NCBI GenBank assembly: GCA_002399735.1
Contig: DHEF01000056.1
Span: 1-64,000 of the forward strand
Origin: Chitinophagaceae bacterium UBA4857
GTDB taxonomy: Bacteria > Bacteroidota > Bacteroidia > Chitinophagales > Chitinophagaceae
Reading direction: 5' to 3'
DNA: 64,000 nt
Position 1 is the stretch's first letter, and each line of letters begins with the position of its first letter. Under the pieces are notes generated by a model that worked only from the letters and a program-made list of their open reading frames with translations, was not told the DNA's origin and ran no database searches. The translations under genes were made by a program, and so were the position numbers. Below, one piece after another: positions 1 through 8,375 of this stretch.

Positions 1-287
1 TAGAATACGCAAGGGACGATGATAGCATTACTACAGCCGAAAACATAAAAAACACCCTGTATTAAGTACGTAGTAGGTAGACAAGCGTATAAAATCAGAA
101 ATCTTCAAATCCTAAATCAGAAATTCTTCTTTGAATAAAATATCTTACCTTTGCTTTTCTTATCCGTTAATTACTCACCTGTTGTTTAAAATAAATGCCG
201 TGTGAAGGCTTAACGTAAGGCAGGTAAAGTATCCAACGCTAGTTGTGATAGCCTTACCAAATTTTATTTTAATTAAATTTATTTATT
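1..287. repeat. Intergenic region: repeat fragment and rhlE leader
   Basis: No gene is visible here. Positions 1-40 match the end of the dispersed intergenic repeat family of this window (GATGATAGCATTACTACAGC). Positions 93-135 carry reverse-oriented copies of a TCTGATTTAGGAT-like short repeat that is tandem at 41098-41233. From about 146 onward lie a -7 promoter element and a leader of about 130 nt preceding the helicase gene. Confidence 0.6.
146..153 (+). promoter_or_regulatory. -7 element of rhlE (TACCTTTG)
   Basis: TACCTTTG fits the Bacteroidota -7 consensus TAnnTTTG. No well-spaced -33 TTTG is visible; the nearest, at 130-133, is only 12 nt away. If this element is used, rhlE has a 5' leader of roughly 130 nt. 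Confidence 0.45.
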
Positions 288-1532
288 GTGTTATTTAGTG
301 AATTACAGCTTTCTGAGCCGTTGTTACGTGCTTTGAACGAAGAAGGTTATACACAACCTACCCCTATACAGGAACAAGCCATCCCGCATGTGTTAAATAA
401 AAAGGATTTATTGGGCTGTGCTCAAACCGGTACCGGTAAAACGGCTGCCTTTTCCTTACCGTTATTACAGTTATTATCAAATGATGCTGCCGCCAATCCA
501 AACGAACGCCGCAAGTTATCTACGTTAATATTAACCCCTACCCGTGAGTTAGCTATACAAATTGAAGAAAGTATAAAAGCTTATGGTCGTTACACAGGTA
601 TTAAACACACCGTAATATTTGGTGGTGTTAACCAGTACAACCAGGTAAATCGTCTGCGTCAGGGTGTTGATATTTTAGTAGCTACTCCTGGTCGTTTATT
701 AGACTTAATGCAGCAGAATCATATCTCGTTAAGAGATATAAAATACTTTGTATTAGACGAAGCTGATAGAATGTTAGATATGGGTTTTGTACAGGATGTA
801 CGCCGTGTTATTGCAAAATTGCCCGAACGTAAACAAGCTTTATTTTTCTCGGCTACTATGCCGCCGGAAATTCAGCAACTGGCAAATATGTTATTACATA
901 ATCCGGTTAAGATTGAAGTCACACCGGTATCATCAACTGCCGAAACTATCGATCAGGAAATTTATTATGTAGATAAGCAAAACAAAAGATCTTTATTGGT
1001 TCATCTTTTACAAGATGATACTATTAAAACAGCATTGGTTTTTGCACGTACTAAACATGGTGCCGATCGTATAGCCCGCGACTTGTCAAAAGCCGGTATA
1101 AAAACCGAAGCTATCCATGGTAATAAATCGCAAAATGCCAGACAAAGTGCATTAAGCAATTTTAAAACCCGTCGTACCCGTATTTTAGTAGCTACAGATA
1201 TTGCAGCCCGTGGTATTGATATTGATGAGCTAACGCATGTGATTAACTTTGATTTACCAAACGTACCTGAAACTTATGTACACCGTATTGGTCGTACAGG
1301 ACGTGCAGGAGCAGATGGTAAAGCCATATCATTTTGCGATTATGAGGAAAAAATTTATCTGAAAGATATTGAGCGTCTGATTAAAAAGGAAGTGCCGGTT
1401 ATTAAGGATCATCCTTTTGATGTGCCGTTAATGCACAATGTACCAAAGCCGGTAACTACCAGCTCAGCACCAAGTAGTTTTGGTAGAAGTGGTGGTGGTA
1501 AACGCAGCCGTGCATTTATGCAAAGAAGATAA
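288..1532 (+). CDS. rhlE: DEAD-box ATP-dependent RNA helicase, RhlE type
   Basis: This is a cytoplasmic RNA helicase that remodels RNA secondary structure, probably in ribosome assembly or cold adaptation; that role comes from the family. All core motifs are present in order: Q motif (PTPIQEQ, residues 24-30), Walker A AQTGTGKTAA (45-54), PTRELA, TPGR, DEAD (157-160), SAT, ATDIAARGIDI and HRIGRTGR (from 332). The short basic Gly/Ser/Arg tail (SFGRSGGGKRSRAFMQRR) is typical of RhlE. The chosen start is a GTG at 288, because the protein then begins MLFSELQL as relatives do; no upstream ATG fits. The gene stands alone, followed by a strong terminator. The exact subfamily (RhlE versus CsdA-like) rests on overall resemblance. 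Confidence 0.93.
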   Translation: MLFSELQLSEPLLRALNEEGYTQPTPIQEQAIPHVLNKKDLLGCAQTGTGKTAAFSLPLLQLLSNDAAANPNERRKLSTLILTPTRELAIQIEESIKAYGRYTGIKHTVIFGGVNQYNQVNRLRQGVDILVATPGRLLDLMQQNHISLRDIKYFVLDEADRMLDMGFVQDVRRVIAKLPERKQALFFSATMPPEIQQLANMLLHNPVKIEVTPVSSTAETIDQEIYYVDKQNKRSLLVHLLQDDTIKTALVFARTKHGADRIARDLSKAGIKTEAIHGNKSQNARQSALSNFKTRRTRILVATDIAARGIDIDELTHVINFDLPNVPETYVHRIGRTGRAGADGKAISFCDYEEKIYLKDIERLIKKEVPVIKDHPFDVPLMHNVPKPVTTSSAPSSFGRSGGGKRSRAFMQRR

Positions 1533-1538
1533 AAAATA

Positions 1539-1567
1539 AAAAAGGGATTGCTAAGCAATCCCTTTTT
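1539..1567 (+). terminator. Rho-independent terminator of rhlE
   Basis: A long dyad (AAAAAGGGATTGCT / AGCAATCCCTTTTT) sits just after the rhlE stop and ends in a T-run. Confidence 0.85.
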
Positions 1568-1634
1568 ATTTTCCCAATTTCGCAAAGCCCGGTTAAACTT
1601 TAAAAAACTGCTGTTGTTATAGTATTAAATTTGA

Positions 1635-1671
1635 ATTTATACTTTTAAGTATAAATAGATACTTACCTTTG
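1635..1671 (+). promoter_or_regulatory. suf operon promoter with candidate Rrf2 operator
   Basis: TACCTTTG at 1664-1671 fits the Bacteroidota -7 box and ends five bases before the sufB ATG. Immediately upstream, 1635-1656 is a perfect inverted repeat with 10-bp arms (ATTTATACTT / AAGTATAAAT) and a 2-bp spacer, placed where the -33 region would be. The last gene of the operon encodes an Rrf2 regulator with three cysteines, so a role as its operator is a reasonable inference but is untested. Confidence 0.6.
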
Positions 1672-1676
1672 CAGCG

Positions 1677-3158
1677 ATGAAAACAGAATTAGAAATAAAC
1701 CCCACCAACACACAAATTGAACTGGATCCCAGTTTAGAAGAAGTGGTGTCGGGTGAATATAAGTACGGTTTTACAACCAATATTGAAGCCGACGAAGCCC
1801 CTAAAGGATTGAACGAGAATATTATCCGCTTTATTTCGGCTAAAAAGAACGAACCGGAGTGGATGTTAGAGTGGCGCCTGAAAGCTTACCAGCAATGGCT
1901 TAAAATGAAAGAGCCCAATTGGGGGAATTTACAATACCCTCCTATTGATTTTCAAGACATTATATATTATTCTGCTCCCAAGCAAAAAATAACTATAGAT
2001 AGCCTTGATGATATTGATCCTGAGTTAAAGCGCACTTTTGATAAGTTAGGTATTTCCCTTGACGAGCAAAAGCGTTTAAGCGGCGTTGCGGTTGATGCTG
2101 TTATTGACAGCGTATCAATTGCAACCACTTTTAAAAAGGAACTAGCCGAACAGGGCATCATTTTCTGTTCTATTAGTGAAGCTATACAGGAACATCCTGA
2201 ACTGGTACGTCAATATTTAAGTTCCGTAGTTCCAGTAACCGATAACTATTTTACGGCTTTAAACTCGGCAGTTTTTACCGACGGATCTTTCTGTTACATA
2301 CCTAAAGGCGTTCGTTGCCCAATGGAATTATCTACTTATTTCCGTATTAATGCCGAAAACACCGGCCAGTTTGAACGTACCTTAATTGTAGCCGAAGCCG
2401 GTAGTTATGTAAGTTATCTGGAAGGATGTACAGCTCCTATACGTGATGAAAATCAACTACATGCAGCAGTTGTCGAAATAGTTGCTTTAGATGATGCTGA
2501 GGTTAAATACTCTACCGTACAAAACTGGTACCCCGGCGATAAAGACGGTAAAGGTGGTATTTATAACTTTGTTACCAAGCGTGGTATTTGTAAAGGCAAC
2601 AACTCAAAAATATCCTGGACACAGGTGGAAACCGGTTCGGCCATCACTTGGAAATATCCAAGTGTTATATTAAAAGGCGACAATTCAGTTGGTGAGTTTT
2701 ATTCTGTAGCGGTTACCAATAATTACCAACAAGCCGATACTGGTACCAAAATGATGCATATTGGTAAAAATACCAAAAGTCGCATTGTTTCCAAAGGTAT
2801 TTCGGCAGGTTTTAGCCAAAATAGCTATCGCGGGTTGGTACAAGTTGCTAAACAAGCAAGCAATGCCCGTAACTTTTCCCAGTGCGATTCTATGTTATTA
2901 GGCGATAAATGCGGTGCGCACACTTTCCCTTATATTGAGGTTAAAAACAGTACGGCGCAAGTAGAGCATGAAGCTACCACTTCAAAAATTGGTGAAGACC
3001 AATTGTTCTATTGTAACCAAAGAGGAATTGATACAGAAACTGCTGTTGCTTTGATAATCAATGGATTTGCTAAAGAAGTAATGAACCAATTACCCATGGA
3101 ATTTGCCGTAGAAGCACAAAAATTATTGGCTATTAGTTTGGAAGGCAGCGTAGGATAA
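1677..3158 (+). CDS. sufB: Fe-S cluster assembly scaffold protein SufB
   Basis: SufB forms the SufBC2D complex on which new Fe-S clusters are built in the cytoplasm. The 493-aa length and the SufB/SufD beta-helix region are normal for the family. Recognisable SufB stretches include the FTDGSFCYIPKGVRCP segment, the SWTQVETGSAITWKYPS segment in the core, and the C-terminal CNQRGIDTETAV and INGFAKEVM region. It is the first gene of a colinear suf cluster and starts five bases after a -7 element, so the mRNA may be leaderless or nearly so. A palindrome and a repeat element separate it from sufC, which may uncouple their expression. Confidence 0.97.
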   Translation: MKTELEINPTNTQIELDPSLEEVVSGEYKYGFTTNIEADEAPKGLNENIIRFISAKKNEPEWMLEWRLKAYQQWLKMKEPNWGNLQYPPIDFQDIIYYSAPKQKITIDSLDDIDPELKRTFDKLGISLDEQKRLSGVAVDAVIDSVSIATTFKKELAEQGIIFCSISEAIQEHPELVRQYLSSVVPVTDNYFTALNSAVFTDGSFCYIPKGVRCPMELSTYFRINAENTGQFERTLIVAEAGSYVSYLEGCTAPIRDENQLHAAVVEIVALDDAEVKYSTVQNWYPGDKDGKGGIYNFVTKRGICKGNNSKISWTQVETGSAITWKYPSVILKGDNSVGEFYSVAVTNNYQQADTGTKMMHIGKNTKSRIVSKGISAGFSQNSYRGLVQVAKQASNARNFSQCDSMLLGDKCGAHTFPYIEVKNSTAQVEHEATTSKIGEDQLFYCNQRGIDTETAVALIINGFAKEVMNQLPMEFAVEAQKLLAISLEGSVG

Positions 3159-3410
3159 ATCTCGGATCTAAAAATCTTAGATCTAAGATTTTTATGTGGT
3201 CAGCGGCATTGCTACTATCAGCTTTCGTTGTGCCACTCACTGCATCGTTCGGTAATTCTATTCAGCATGTAGCAAGGTTTAAAATGATTTGCTGAGGTTC
3301 GTAATTAAGTTAAATAAAATAGTAAACAATTAATCTAAATATTAGGTAATCAATTAATTAGCAAAATTGCAAATTATCAAATTACCAAATTGTCTAATTA
3401 TCTAATTATA
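3159..3410. repeat. Intra-operon spacer with 24-bp palindrome and repeats
   Basis: No gene is visible. A perfect 24-bp palindrome built on GATCT lies at 3170-3193 and ends in five T residues, so it could act as a weak terminator or attenuator between sufB and sufC. Positions 3194-3300 hold a reverse-oriented, diverged copy of the dispersed repeat (CAGCGGCATTGCTACTATCA, then a GTGCCACTCACTGC-like core). Positions 3340-3410 are an AT-rich run of CAAATT-type short repeats leading into sufC. Confidence 0.6.
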
Positions 3411-4175
3411 ATGTTAAGTATTCAAAATTTACACGCCAACATTGACGGGAAGGAAATTTTAAGAGGTATTAACCTTGACGTTAAACCCGGCGAAATACAC
3501 GCCATCATGGGCCCTAACGGAGCAGGTAAAAGTACATTGGCGTCAGTTTTAGCCGGTCGTGCAGACTACGAAGTAACAGAAGGCAGTGTTACCTTTTGGG
3601 GTAAAGACCTATTGGCTCTTGCTCCTGAAGAAAGAGCCGGTGAAGGTTTGTTCCTGAGCTTCCAGTACCCTGTCGAAATTCCGGGATTAAGTACCACCAA
3701 TTTTATAAAATCAGCGGTGAACGAAGTACGCAAATACCGCGGTCAGGATGCTTTGGATGCCGTTTCTTTCTTAAAACTAATGAAAGAAAAAATGGCTTTA
3801 ATGAATATGGATCAGGTTTTACTAAGCCGTTCATTAAACGAAGGTTTTTCCGGTGGTGAGAAAAAACGTAACGAAATTTTCCAAATGGCCATGTTGGAAC
3901 CCAAGTTGGCTATTTTAGACGAAACCGATTCAGGTTTAGATATTGATGCTATTCGTATTGTTGCCAATGGTGTAAACAAATTACGTAACAGCGAAAATGC
4001 TGTATTGGCTATTACCCACTACCAGCGTTTGCTGGATTATATTGTACCTGACTTTGTACACGTATTATATCAGGGCCGTATTGTAAAATCGGGAACCAAA
4101 GAGCTGGCTTACGAGCTGGAAGAAAAAGGTTACGACTTTATTAAAAACGAAATCAATATTGAAGAACAAGTGTAA
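3411..4175 (+). CDS. sufC: Fe-S cluster assembly ATPase SufC
   Basis: SufC is the ABC-type ATPase of the SufBC2D scaffold. Walker A GPNGAGKST is at residues 34-42, the signature region reads GFSGGEKKR, and Walker B with its extension reads LAILDETDSGLDIDA, which is diagnostic of SufC rather than of a transporter. I start at the ATG at 3411 (MLSIQNLHA), which gives the usual 254-aa length; a TTG at 3390 would add seven residues encoded by AT-rich repeat sequence. It lies 252 nt after sufB, across a repeat-filled spacer, and 32 nt before sufD. Confidence 0.97.
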   Translation: MLSIQNLHANIDGKEILRGINLDVKPGEIHAIMGPNGAGKSTLASVLAGRADYEVTEGSVTFWGKDLLALAPEERAGEGLFLSFQYPVEIPGLSTTNFIKSAVNEVRKYRGQDALDAVSFLKLMKEKMALMNMDQVLLSRSLNEGFSGGEKKRNEIFQMAMLEPKLAILDETDSGLDIDAIRIVANGVNKLRNSENAVLAITHYQRLLDYIVPDFVHVLYQGRIVKSGTKELAYELEEKGYDFIKNEINIEEQV

Positions 4176-4207
4176 ACCTAGGTTTACCGCAATGGTAGTA
4201 AATAATA

Positions 4208-5506
4208 ATGGATCATATTAATTATATAAAAGAACAGTTTGACCAATTGCAAACCGCCGAAGCCGGATCGCAATTACAAGCTTTTCGTAGTAAAGCTTTT
4301 GATACGTTTAACCAGTTAGGCGTACCAACTGCCCGTAACGAAGAGTGGCGTTATACCCGTATAGCGCCCCTATTTAACAATGGTTTTCAGTTACAAGAAA
4401 ATAATCTTGTATTGGCCGATGTGGTAACACATCGTATGCCCGGCCACGAAAAAGCAAATGAATTGTTTTTTGTTAACGGCCGTTATAGTGCAGATTTGTC
4501 TAAAATAATCTCCCCTTCTTTGCAATTAGCATTATTGGAAGATGCTTTACAAGGCGAGCATAAAGAACTTATTAATACTCATTTAGGTCATAGTGCTGTT
4601 TACCTGCGTGATGGCATCAATGCTTTAAACAACGCCTTAGTACAAGGTGCAGTTTTCATTCATGTGGCCAAAAGTGCACAGGTGGAGCATCCGGTATATA
4701 TTTATAATGTAACCGATGGTCGTAATGAAAATGTATTATCGCAACCAAGAAGTCTTTTTTACTTAGGTGTTAACGCACAATTACAAATAGCCGAAACCTT
4801 TATTACTATTGGTACGCAAGACAGTTTTACCAATAAAATAATGGAGTTGGTGGTAGAGGAAGATGCCCGTTTAGAGTATTATATTATTCAGAACGATAAT
4901 GCACAATCCAACCTGGTAAGCACAACACATATCAGACATATTGGTAAAAGCTTTTCGCATGGTGTTACCATATCATTAAACGGTGGTATTGTTCGTAATA
5001 ACCTGAACATTGTTTTAGAAAAAGCATACTGCGAAGCACATTTATACGGTTTATATTTTCAACAAGGCAATAGCCATATAGATAACCATACCGTTGTTGA
5101 TAATGTTAGCCCTAACTGTTACAGTAACGAATTGTACAAGGGTATGATGGACGGTAGCAGTACAGGTGTGTTTAATGGCAAAATCTTTGTTCGTCAACCG
5201 GCACAAAAAACCAATGCTTTTCAGTCTAACAAAAATGTATTGTTATCAAACGATGCATCGGTTAATACCAAACCTCAGTTAGAAATTTTTGCAGATGATG
5301 TAAAATGTTCGCATGGTTGTACCATTGGCCGTTTGGATGAAGAAGGATTGTTTTATTTACAATCACGTGGTATTTCTGAAAAAGTAGCTAAGGCCATGTT
5401 ATTGCAAAGTTTTGTGGGTGATATAGTTGACAAGATCAACATTCCCGCAATACGTACACATGTAGAAGATTTAATTGCAGAACGATTAGAATATAAAGTA
5501 GATTAA
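4208..5506 (+). CDS. sufD: Fe-S cluster assembly protein SufD
   Basis: SufD is the paralogue of SufB in the SufBC2D scaffold and is thought to be needed for iron entry and cluster assembly. The 432-aa protein shows the SufB/SufD beta-helix core and the typical C-terminal pattern DVKCSHGCTIGRLDEEGLFYL followed by RGISEKVAKAMLLQSF. The N-terminal part contains the ARNEEWRYTRI motif found in SufD. Its stop codon overlaps the sufS start (TAATG), so the two genes are likely translationally coupled. Confidence 0.96.
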   Translation: MDHINYIKEQFDQLQTAEAGSQLQAFRSKAFDTFNQLGVPTARNEEWRYTRIAPLFNNGFQLQENNLVLADVVTHRMPGHEKANELFFVNGRYSADLSKIISPSLQLALLEDALQGEHKELINTHLGHSAVYLRDGINALNNALVQGAVFIHVAKSAQVEHPVYIYNVTDGRNENVLSQPRSLFYLGVNAQLQIAETFITIGTQDSFTNKIMELVVEEDARLEYYIIQNDNAQSNLVSTTHIRHIGKSFSHGVTISLNGGIVRNNLNIVLEKAYCEAHLYGLYFQQGNSHIDNHTVVDNVSPNCYSNELYKGMMDGSSTGVFNGKIFVRQPAQKTNAFQSNKNVLLSNDASVNTKPQLEIFADDVKCSHGCTIGRLDEEGLFYLQSRGISEKVAKAMLLQSFVGDIVDKINIPAIRTHVEDLIAERLEYKVD

Positions 5507-6750
5507 TGAGCAACACTAGTATCATACAATCGGTTTTAGATATAGCAGCTATTAGACAACAGTTTCCTGTACTTAAACGTGAAGTAAAGGGAAAACCGTT
5601 GGTGTATTTTGATAATGCCGCTACAGCACAAAAACCACAGGTTGTTATTGATGCATTGGTTTATTATTATTCAAATTATAACGCCAACATTCACAGAGGT
5701 ATTCATACATTGGCAGAGGAAGCTACTGCTAAGTTTGAAGCAACCCGTGATGCTTTTCAGCAATTTATTAATGCGGGCAACCGTGATGAGGTAATTATTA
5801 CCAAAGGCACTACCGAAAGTATTAATCTTGTTGCTTACACTTGGGCAAGACAGAACTTACATGCAGGTGATGAAGTTATCATCAGTGGCATGGAACACCA
5901 TTCCAATATTGTTCCCTGGCAAATTATTTGCGCCGAAAAGCAAGCCGTTTTAAAAGTTATTCCTATTGATGATGACGGTGAATTAGTAATGGAAGAATTT
6001 CATAAACTATTATCGTCAAAAACAAAAATAATATCGGTTGTACATGTATCTAATGCGTTAGGTACAGTAAATCCGGTTAAAGAAATTATTACGGCGGCCC
6101 ATGCAGTGGGTGCTAAAGTAATGGTAGATGGTGCACAATCTGCTGTACATTTAGATATAGATGTTCAGGATTTAGATTGTGATTTTTTTGCCTGCTCGGC
6201 ACACAAATTATATGGCCCTACCGGTGTGGGAATTTTATATGGTAAAAAAGAATTACTGGAAACCATGCCCGTATTTTTGGGTGGTGGCGAAATGATTAAA
6301 GAAGTTAGTTTCAGCGGCACTACTTATGCCGACTTACCATATAAATACGAAGCGGGCACACCTAATATTGCTGATACTGTAGCAACTGCTGCTGCTTTAG
6401 CGTACATACAAGAACTGGGCAAACAAAATATTCGTGCATACGAAGACGAACTGTTGCACTATGCTACAGAAAAATTATTGGCTATTGATGGCTTAAAAAT
6501 TATTGGTACAGCAAAAGAAAAAACCAGTTTGGTTTCATTTGTTATTGATAAAGTTCATCCGCAGGATGTAGGCATTTTATTAGACAATAAAGGTATTGCA
6601 GTTCGTACCGGTCACCATTGTGCGCAACCTTTAATGGAGCGATTCAAAATACCGGGTACCATCAGGGCTTCTTTTGCGGTGTACAATACTTTTGAAGAAA
6701 TTGACGCTTTAATTGCAGGACTGCAACATGCAGTAAAATTATTAAGATAA
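5506..6750 (+). CDS. sufS: Cysteine desulfurase SufS
   Basis: SufS is a PLP-dependent group II cysteine desulfurase that takes sulfur from L-cysteine and passes it to SufE and the SufBCD scaffold. The PLP lysine is K234 in SAHKLYGPTGVG, and the persulfide cysteine is C372 in RTGHHCAQP. Length (414 aa) and the N-terminal YFDNAATAQKP motif are typical. The start overlaps the sufD stop by one base. A 121-nt spacer carrying a copy of the dispersed repeat separates it from sufE. Confidence 0.97.
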   Translation: MSNTSIIQSVLDIAAIRQQFPVLKREVKGKPLVYFDNAATAQKPQVVIDALVYYYSNYNANIHRGIHTLAEEATAKFEATRDAFQQFINAGNRDEVIITKGTTESINLVAYTWARQNLHAGDEVIISGMEHHSNIVPWQIICAEKQAVLKVIPIDDDGELVMEEFHKLLSSKTKIISVVHVSNALGTVNPVKEIITAAHAVGAKVMVDGAQSAVHLDIDVQDLDCDFFACSAHKLYGPTGVGILYGKKELLETMPVFLGGGEMIKEVSFSGTTYADLPYKYEAGTPNIADTVATAAALAYIQELGKQNIRAYEDELLHYATEKLLAIDGLKIIGTAKEKTSLVSFVIDKVHPQDVGILLDNKGIAVRTGHHCAQPLMERFKIPGTIRASFAVYNTFEEIDALIAGLQHAVKLLR

Positions 6751-6774
6751 TATATTTACCAGAAAATAAGAACA

Positions 6775-6856
6775 CCTGCACATTGCCCAATAGAATTACC
6801 GGACGTACAAGTGAGTGACACAACAGGCGATGATAGTAGCAATACAGTTGACTAAA
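6775..6856 (+). repeat. Dispersed intergenic repeat copy inside suf operon
   Basis: This is one of the clearest copies of the repeat family: GCCCAATAGAATTACC, then GTGAGTGACACAAC, then GATGATAGTAGCAATACAGT. Nearly the same string recurs at 22891-22976, 32520-32665 and 47911-47994. It fills the sufS-sufE spacer and shows no coding potential. Confidence 0.75.
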
Positions 6857-6871
6857 TAAAAATAATTAGCA

Positions 6872-7303
6872 TTGGCTAGCATACAAGAAATAGAAAAAGA
6901 AATTGTAGAAGAGTTTGCGCTTTTTGATTCATGGGACGATAAGTATGAATACATTATTGACCTGGGCAAAAGACTGGCGCCCCTACCCGATGAATATAAA
7001 GTTGATGAAAATAAAGTAAGAGGTTGTCAATCTACTGTATGGTTGACGGCTAATTATAACGATGGCAAAGTATTTTTTACAGCAGAGAGTGATGCGGTAA
7101 TTGTGAAGGGTTTAATAAGTATGCTGATAAGGGTATTAAGCGGACACACCCCTGACGAAATTATCAATGCGCCGTTAAACTTTATTAACGAAATAGGTAT
7201 GACAACGCATCTGGCACAAACCCGCTCTAACGGCCTTTTGTCAATGGTGAAGCAAATGAAAAATTATGCCTTGGCATTTAAAATAAAAAACCAAACAAAT
7301 TAA
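6872..7303 (+). CDS. sufE: Sulfur acceptor protein SufE
   Basis: SufE accepts persulfide sulfur from SufS and enhances its activity. The 143-aa protein has the SufE fold signature and the acceptor cysteine C52 in VRGCQSTVWL. No ATG is available: the reading frame opens with TTG at 6872 (MASIQEIEKE), directly behind a dispersed-repeat copy. The repeat may have displaced an original start region, but this start gives the normal family N-terminus. It lies 5 nt before the next gene. Confidence 0.93.
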   Translation: MASIQEIEKEIVEEFALFDSWDDKYEYIIDLGKRLAPLPDEYKVDENKVRGCQSTVWLTANYNDGKVFFTAESDAVIVKGLISMLIRVLSGHTPDEIINAPLNFINEIGMTTHLAQTRSNGLLSMVKQMKNYALAFKIKNQTN

Positions 7304-7308
7304 CCATC

Positions 7309-7620
7309 ATGGATAAAGAAACGATGCGGCAGAAGGTGGAAGATTGTTTACAAAAAATTTACGACCCGGAATTACCGGTAAGTATTTTTGAGTTAGGCTT
7401 GATATACGAAATTAATATTAGCGACGATTACGTAATAAATATTGTAATGACTTTGACTGCTCCGGGTTGTCCTGCGGCACAGTCGTTACCGGTTGAGGTA
7501 GATAACAGGATACGTGAGATTGAAGGCGTGAAAGATGTTTTTGTAAGCGTTACCTGGTCGCCGGCCTGGAACAAAACAATGATGTCAGAAGCTGCTCAGT
7601 TGGAGCTTGGTTTTATGTAA
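7309..7620 (+). CDS. SUF-associated MIP18/DUF59 family protein (SufT/PaaD-like)
   Basis: This is a 103-aa MIP18-family protein of the kind often found last among the structural suf genes in Bacteroidota and thought to help Fe-S cluster maturation or delivery. Diagnostic stretches are YDPELPVSIFELGLIY (residues 18-33) and TLTAPGCPAAQSLP with its conserved cysteine, followed by a VTWSPAW-type C-terminus. It sits 5 nt after sufE and 19 nt before the Rrf2 gene. Its precise biochemical step is not established from sequence. Confidence 0.92.
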   Translation: MDKETMRQKVEDCLQKIYDPELPVSIFELGLIYEINISDDYVINIVMTLTAPGCPAAQSLPVEVDNRIREIEGVKDVFVSVTWSPAWNKTMMSEAAQLELGFM

Positions 7621-7639
7621 TTATTATTAAATAACACGA

Positions 7640-8116
7640 ATGAAAATAACATCGCAGGAAGAATATGGGCTTAGGCTGTTAATTCGAATTGCCGGATGTA
7701 CCGACAAAGCCGGTATGACCATTCGTGAACTGAGTGAAACCGAAGGTTTAACCAGCCACTATATTGCTAAGCTGGCTCGTGTGTTGCGCATGGCCGGTTT
7801 TATAAACAGTACTCCCGGCCATAAAGGCGGTTATGTTTTAGCAAGACCTGCCAATGAAATTGTATTAAAACCTGTACTGGAAGCACTTGGTGGTGCTTTA
7901 TATAGCAAAGACTTTTGCGTTATGCATGCGGGCACGTTAAAGTTGTGCACCCACTCTATCGACTGCTCTGCCCGCTCTTTATGGCAAATGATTCAATTTA
8001 CGGTTGACCAATTATTAAGCAAGGTAACATTGGATGATCTTGTAAAAGACGAACACCGATCTACCCAGTTTTTAAAAGATATTTTAGATAGGGCGGCTAT
8101 AGCCGAAGCGGTATAA
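7640..8116 (+). CDS. Rrf2-family transcriptional regulator, probable suf regulator
   Basis: The 158-aa protein has an N-terminal winged helix of the Rrf2 family (MKITSQEEYGLRLLIRIA; recognition region EGLTSHYIAKLARVLRMAGF; wing GHKGGYVLARP). Cysteines C93, C103 and C109 are in the region where IscR-like regulators bind an Fe-S cluster, although the spacing differs from that of E. coli IscR. It is the last gene of the suf operon, so a feedback role in sensing Fe-S status is likely. The 10-bp-arm inverted repeat at the suf promoter is its best candidate site. NsrR-like NO sensing is an alternative that sequence alone cannot exclude. Confidence 0.88.
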   Translation: MKITSQEEYGLRLLIRIAGCTDKAGMTIRELSETEGLTSHYIAKLARVLRMAGFINSTPGHKGGYVLARPANEIVLKPVLEALGGALYSKDFCVMHAGTLKLCTHSIDCSARSLWQMIQFTVDQLLSKVTLDDLVKDEHRSTQFLKDILDRAAIAEAV

Positions 8117-8375
8117 ATTTATTTTGTTACCAACGCCCACCCTTGATTGATCGTTACTTGAGTCACACTTCTACTGCACTAACTAACAGAGAGCATTAAT
8201 CAAATTACTCTAATTAACTCTATCGAATTAATTCTTTTTTACAAAGGGTGCCATCTTTCTCTAACTGCAATTAGCACATTTCTTAATCATTCAATTGTCA
8301 AATTGTCTTCAAGTAAATGTCTATTTTATACTATGTAGCAACCAGACTTGCGGTTTAATTTTGTAATAAAAACTT
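8117..8375. repeat. Intergenic region with degenerate repeats
   Basis: No gene is visible. Positions 8128-8200 hold a degraded copy of the dispersed repeat (TTGATTGATCGTTACTTGAG, then TCACACTTCTACTGCA). Positions 8275-8312 hold the AT-rich CAATTGTCAAATTGTC type of short repeat. A -7 element precedes the next gene. Confidence 0.5.
8356..8363 (+). promoter_or_regulatory. -7 element (TAATTTTG)
   Basis: Fits TAnnTTTG, 12 nt before the start codon of the HEXXH protein; no clear -33 element is visible. Confidence 0.45.
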
